In this document: positions 61,376 to 64,000 of the stretch, piece after piece
Numbering within the stretch: position 1 is the first letter of the stretch
Layout: the number at the start of each line of letters is the position of its first letter
From: JANQEU01 sp965601455
GTDB lineage: Bacteria; Bacteroidota; Bacteroidia; Cytophagales; Cyclobacteriaceae
Direction of reading: 5' to 3'
Length of the DNA: 64,000 nucleotides
Assembly: GCA_965601455.1 (NCBI GenBank)
Contig: OZ271831.1
Coordinates: forward strand, 4,969,426 to 5,033,425
The notes under the pieces: model-generated
What the model was told of the DNA's origin: nothing
Seen by the model: only the letters and a program-made list of their open reading frames with translations
Database searches by the model: none
Translations under genes and position numbers: made by a program

Positions 61376-62167
61376 ATGACTGAATATTTTGCTGAATTCA
61401 TCGGTACGCTGGTACTTATTGTTTTGGGTTGTGGAGTTAATGGGGGAGTGAACCTCACTAAATCCTATGCACAGGGAGCCGGTTGGATCGTGATTACCAT
61501 TGGTTGGGGTTTAGCTGTGACCATGGCGATATATGCTGTTGGAAGAATCAGTGGAGCCCACATCAACCCGGCAGTGACATTAGGTTTGGCAATGAGTGGT
61601 GATTTTGAACTTTCGAAAGTCCCCGGATATGTGACAGCCCAGATGCTCGGTGCGATTACAGGGGCTACCTTAGTATGGCTAAACTATTTACCACACTGGA
61701 AGAATACCGAGGACCCGTCTACCAAGCTTGGTGTATTTAGCAACAGCCCGGCATATAATAATCCAGTGGCAAATCTATTTTCTGAGATTCTTAGCACTAC
61801 TGTTCTATTATTTGTCATCATGCTTATTGGGGCGAACGAATTTGCAAAAGGATTCAATCCGATTGCTATTGGTGCATTGATTACCGCTATTGGCATGTCG
61901 CTAGGTGGTACTACTGGTTTTGCCATTAATCCAGCCAGAGATCTGGGCCCAAGAATTGCCCATTTTATCTTGCCCATAGACGGTAAGGGCTCCAGCGGTT
62001 GGGGATATTCCTGGGTGCCCGTGATCGGACCTCTAATAGGGGGTGTACAGGGAACACTCTTGTATAATGCTATCTTCCTGGGAAGCTATTCAACTATATT
62101 TTATTTGGTCAGCGGATTTAACCTTTTGTTGATCGTTTCCATGGTTGTTTCCGCCAGAAAGTCTTGA
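61376..62167 (+). CDS. Aquaglyceroporin (MIP family)
   Basis: 263 residues, six membrane helices and two half-helices with the NPA motifs: HINPAVTLG near residue 63 and AINPARDLGPR near 184. The aspartate directly after the second NPAR is the mark of GlpF-type channels that pass glycerol as well as water. No glycerol kinase or dehydrogenase gene is adjacent. A weak -7-like TACTTTTA lies about 35 bases upstream. The stop overlaps the next start by 4 bases, indicating coupling. Confidence 0.93.
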   Translation: MTEYFAEFIGTLVLIVLGCGVNGGVNLTKSYAQGAGWIVITIGWGLAVTMAIYAVGRISGAHINPAVTLGLAMSGDFELSKVPGYVTAQMLGAITGATLVWLNYLPHWKNTEDPSTKLGVFSNSPAYNNPVANLFSEILSTTVLLFVIMLIGANEFAKGFNPIAIGALITAIGMSLGGTTGFAINPARDLGPRIAHFILPIDGKGSSGWGYSWVPVIGPLIGGVQGTLLYNAIFLGSYSTIFYLVSGFNLLLIVSMVVSARKS

Positions 62168-62745
62168 GAGTTTTCGCGCTTTTTGTTCTTATTCTTTCAT
62201 TGGTAAACTGTATGCCTGGTAGGATCTCCTACACATACCCACCGGATGAAAAACCCTCTATTAGAGGCCAGATGCTTTACATTCTTCCACTAGTTGAGAA
62301 TCCAGGACTTCAACAAGATCTGAAAGAAGTTATTCAAAAGTCTTTGCATTACACAGTCAAGCACGAGTGGGTCTATCCCAAACTAGATGAAGATGATCTT
62401 TCAACCTATGAGGATATACAGCAGTTTAGGGAAGACTATATTCCTACCCATCCCTTGCTCCTTACTTTGGCAATTATTAAAGCCGAAAAGGTTCCTGAAA
62501 GAAAACAGTATCAACCGGCCCGATTCAATCACAAGCTGATTTACTATGCCCCAAATCGAATTCCGGAAGTTTATCAACAGGGATACGTCGATAACCAATT
62601 TCAATATTTCTGTGAGGTCAATCTTTACGACAATCAAAAAGATGAATTGATCTGGAATGGTCGAAGTGAAAATTTTGATCCATTAACCATTAAAAAGGTG
62701 CTTTCCGGATTTAGTGGCTCGTTATCGGATTATCTCTCGCGATAA
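62164..62745 (+). CDS. Hypothetical lipoprotein downstream of the aquaporin
   Basis: 193 residues from a TTG at 62164 that overlaps the aquaporin stop (TTGA). The N-terminus (VFALFVLILSLVNCMPG) is a signal ending in lipobox LVNC (Cys near residue 16). The mature part is alpha/beta without a recognised domain. A TTG start is plausible because it gives both the signal and the four-base overlap; no ATG does. Function unknown; probably an envelope lipoprotein co-expressed with the channel. Confidence 0.6.
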   Translation: MRVFALFVLILSLVNCMPGRISYTYPPDEKPSIRGQMLYILPLVENPGLQQDLKEVIQKSLHYTVKHEWVYPKLDEDDLSTYEDIQQFREDYIPTHPLLLTLAIIKAEKVPERKQYQPARFNHKLIYYAPNRIPEVYQQGYVDNQFQYFCEVNLYDNQKDELIWNGRSENFDPLTIKKVLSGFSGSLSDYLSR

Positions 62746-62835
62746 TTGTATTGCTGTGAATGAGCTCTAGATCAATTATTTGCGAGTCCGTAGAACGGCT
62801 TTGTTGTTCGGATTGTTATGGTAGCATACCGAAAA

Positions 62836-63318
62836 ATGAATTACATGAGTACATTAAATAGAATAGGTTTAGAAACCGAAAGAAGTGCTGAACTTGCTGA
62901 AAAGCTCAACGATCTGTTAGCCAATTATTCAACCTTTTACCAGAACGTTCGTGGCTATCACTGGAACATCCAAGGAGAGAAGTTTTTTGAACTTCATCTG
63001 AAGTTTGAGGAACTGTATAACGATCTGTTTGTGAAAATTGATGAGGTAGCGGAACGAATTCTAACATTGGGATATCCTCCACAACACAAATTCACCGATT
63101 ACCTGGAAACGAGCAAGGTTGCTGAAAGCAATTCCGTGACGGACGGAATGAAGTCTGTTGAGGAAATTCTGGATGCATTTAAAATCTTATTGACCAAGCA
63201 AAGAGATATTTTGAACATCTCCGCTGAAATTGATGACGAAGGCACAAACGCTCAAATGAGCGACTATATCCGTGAGCAGGAAAAACTGGTCTGGATGTAC
63301 TCTGCTTTTCTTGCGTAG
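62836..63318 (+). CDS. dps: Dps-family DNA-binding ferritin-like protein
   Basis: 160 residues from the ATG at 62836 (MNYMSTLNRIGLE). ATGs at 62818 and 62845 are alternatives. The ferritin-like four-helix fold carries the Dps ferroxidase residues: His in YHWNIQGEKFFELHLKFEELYNDLF (His near residue 43, Asp and Glu about 12-16 later) and DEVAERILTLGYPP. Dps oxidises Fe(II) with peroxide and protects DNA in starvation. No regulator gene (OxyR, PerR) is adjacent. Confidence 0.93.
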   Translation: MNYMSTLNRIGLETERSAELAEKLNDLLANYSTFYQNVRGYHWNIQGEKFFELHLKFEELYNDLFVKIDEVAERILTLGYPPQHKFTDYLETSKVAESNSVTDGMKSVEEILDAFKILLTKQRDILNISAEIDDEGTNAQMSDYIREQEKLVWMYSAFLA

Positions 63319-63347
63319 TCCACAAAATTTTTATCTATTTTTCCTTC

Positions 63348-64000
63348 GTGGAGAGAAGGAAACTGACATACGTTGAACCTCATGATCCCTGGTTTAGGAA
63401 AGCGTTAATCAGCTCAATTGAGTACCTCTCCGGAAGGATTTACCTCGAGAATGAATACAATAGAATCCTGCAGCTGGATCCTCCCGGGGATCAGTTGTGG
63501 GATATGATGATTCAGTCTCTTCGTCTAACTCTCGATTATGATGAAGAGAGAATTCGTGCGGTGGCCGGGGAGGATCGACTCATCTTCATTGCCAATCACC
63601 CTTTTGGCGTGATCGATGGCGTCATCATGGGGCACTTGGTTTCCAGAATTCGTCCAGATTTCAAATTCCTGGTCAACTCGGCCTTGTGTAAGGAAGAAAA
63701 ACTCAACCAATATTTACTTCCAATAGACTTTCGGAATACCAAAGAAGCCATGCAGATTAACCTGGATACCCGAAAGAAGGCGCTGGATCACATAGAAGAA
63801 GGGCACCCCATTTTGATCTTTCCATCTGGTGGAGTGGCGACAGCCCCAAAAGCCTGGAAGAAAGCAGTGGATCTCGAATGGAAGAAATTTGTGGTTAAGT
63901 TGATCAGAAAATCTAATGCCACCGTACTTCCCATTTTTTTTCCAGGTCAAAACAGTCGCTTATTCCAAGTGGTCAGCCAATTTAGTATGGACATGAGATT
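63348..64000 (+). CDS. Phospholipid/glycerol acyltransferase, N-terminal part
   Basis: The gene begins at GTG 63348, 29 bases after dps, and runs off the right edge; about 217 residues are visible. ANHPFGVIDG near residue 87 is the HX5D-type acyltransferase motif I, and FPSGGVAT near residue 162 is the motif III/FPEG equivalent. It belongs to the lysophospholipid/hemolysin-like acyltransferases, which acylate lyso-lipids at the membrane. An earlier in-frame start is possible, since the frame is open to the dps stop. Confidence 0.85.
   Translation, partial: MERRKLTYVEPHDPWFRKALISSIEYLSGRIYLENEYNRILQLDPPGDQLWDMMIQSLRLTLDYDEERIRAVAGEDRLIFIANHPFGVIDGVIMGHLVSRIRPDFKFLVNSALCKEEKLNQYLLPIDFRNTKEAMQINLDTRKKALDHIEEGHPILIFPSGGVATAPKAWKKAVDLEWKKFVVKLIRKSNATVLPIFFPGQNSRLFQVVSQFSMDMR

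Noticed and set aside
1..64000. CRISPR arrays, insertion sequences, prophage or attachment sites
   Set aside because: No spaced direct repeats, transposase, integrase or phage genes are seen anywhere, and the tRNA-Phe 3' end is not repeated in the window as far as I can tell.

Overview
The window looks like chromosome from a member of the Bacteroidota, most likely a marine Cytophagales relative. The evidence is many secreted proteins with Bacteroidota-style signal peptides, a T9SS C-terminal sorting domain, lamin-tail and WG/PD40 repeat proteins, an oxaloacetate-decarboxylase-type sodium pump, and promoters that fit TTTG-N19-TAnnTTTG. I see no transposase, integrase, phage gene or CRISPR array. 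It reads as resident chromosome with dense minus-strand operons and no gene-free stretch longer than about 240 bases.

Layout. 1-8.1 kb holds the end of a ureohydrolase gene, then on the minus strand a three-subunit biotin-dependent Na+ decarboxylase (oadG-oadA-oadB) and the translation/transcription operon rimP-nusA-infB. That operon has a clear promoter and a terminator-like hairpin in its leader. 8.2-14.9 kb (plus) holds cysS, an ECF sigma factor, a small membrane protein that may be its anti-sigma factor, a DUF4097-like protein, three small outer-membrane-barrel-like proteins and an SMP-30 lipoprotein. 14.8-24.9 kb holds a THUMP-like methyltransferase, asd, a 1992-residue lamin-tail surface protein, and dksA-like/scpB/rluB. 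24.9-33.3 kb (minus) is a tight three-gene secreted operon: a TPR-CHAT protease with an intact His/Cys pair, a PD40-OmpA protein and a coiled-coil/propeller-like protein. A tRNA-Phe and a pair of Hdr-like Fe-S protein genes follow at 33.5-35.8 kb.

35.8-46.8 kb holds an eight-repeat WG protein, a 54-residue CxxC protein, a stand-alone protein resembling the N-terminus of IF-2, a tricorn-type protease, an orphan TRAP binding protein, clpB and a MATE exporter. 46.9-64 kb holds a MacB/FtsX-type permease, a Nudix hydrolase, a giant BNR-repeat T9SS substrate, rnhB, a DUF2911 protein, an acyltransferase, an unusual AraC-regulator/MacB-permease fusion, a DUF2306 protein, an aquaglyceroporin, a Dps ferritin and the start of a phospholipid acyltransferase.

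The strongest candidates for something undescribed are the secreted CHAT-TPR/OmpA/propeller operon, the membrane AraC-HTH/MacB fusion, the free-standing IF-2 N-terminal paralogue, and the terminator-like hairpin just downstream of the rimP-nusA-infB promoter. Function in these cases is inferred from sequence only. No database search was possible.
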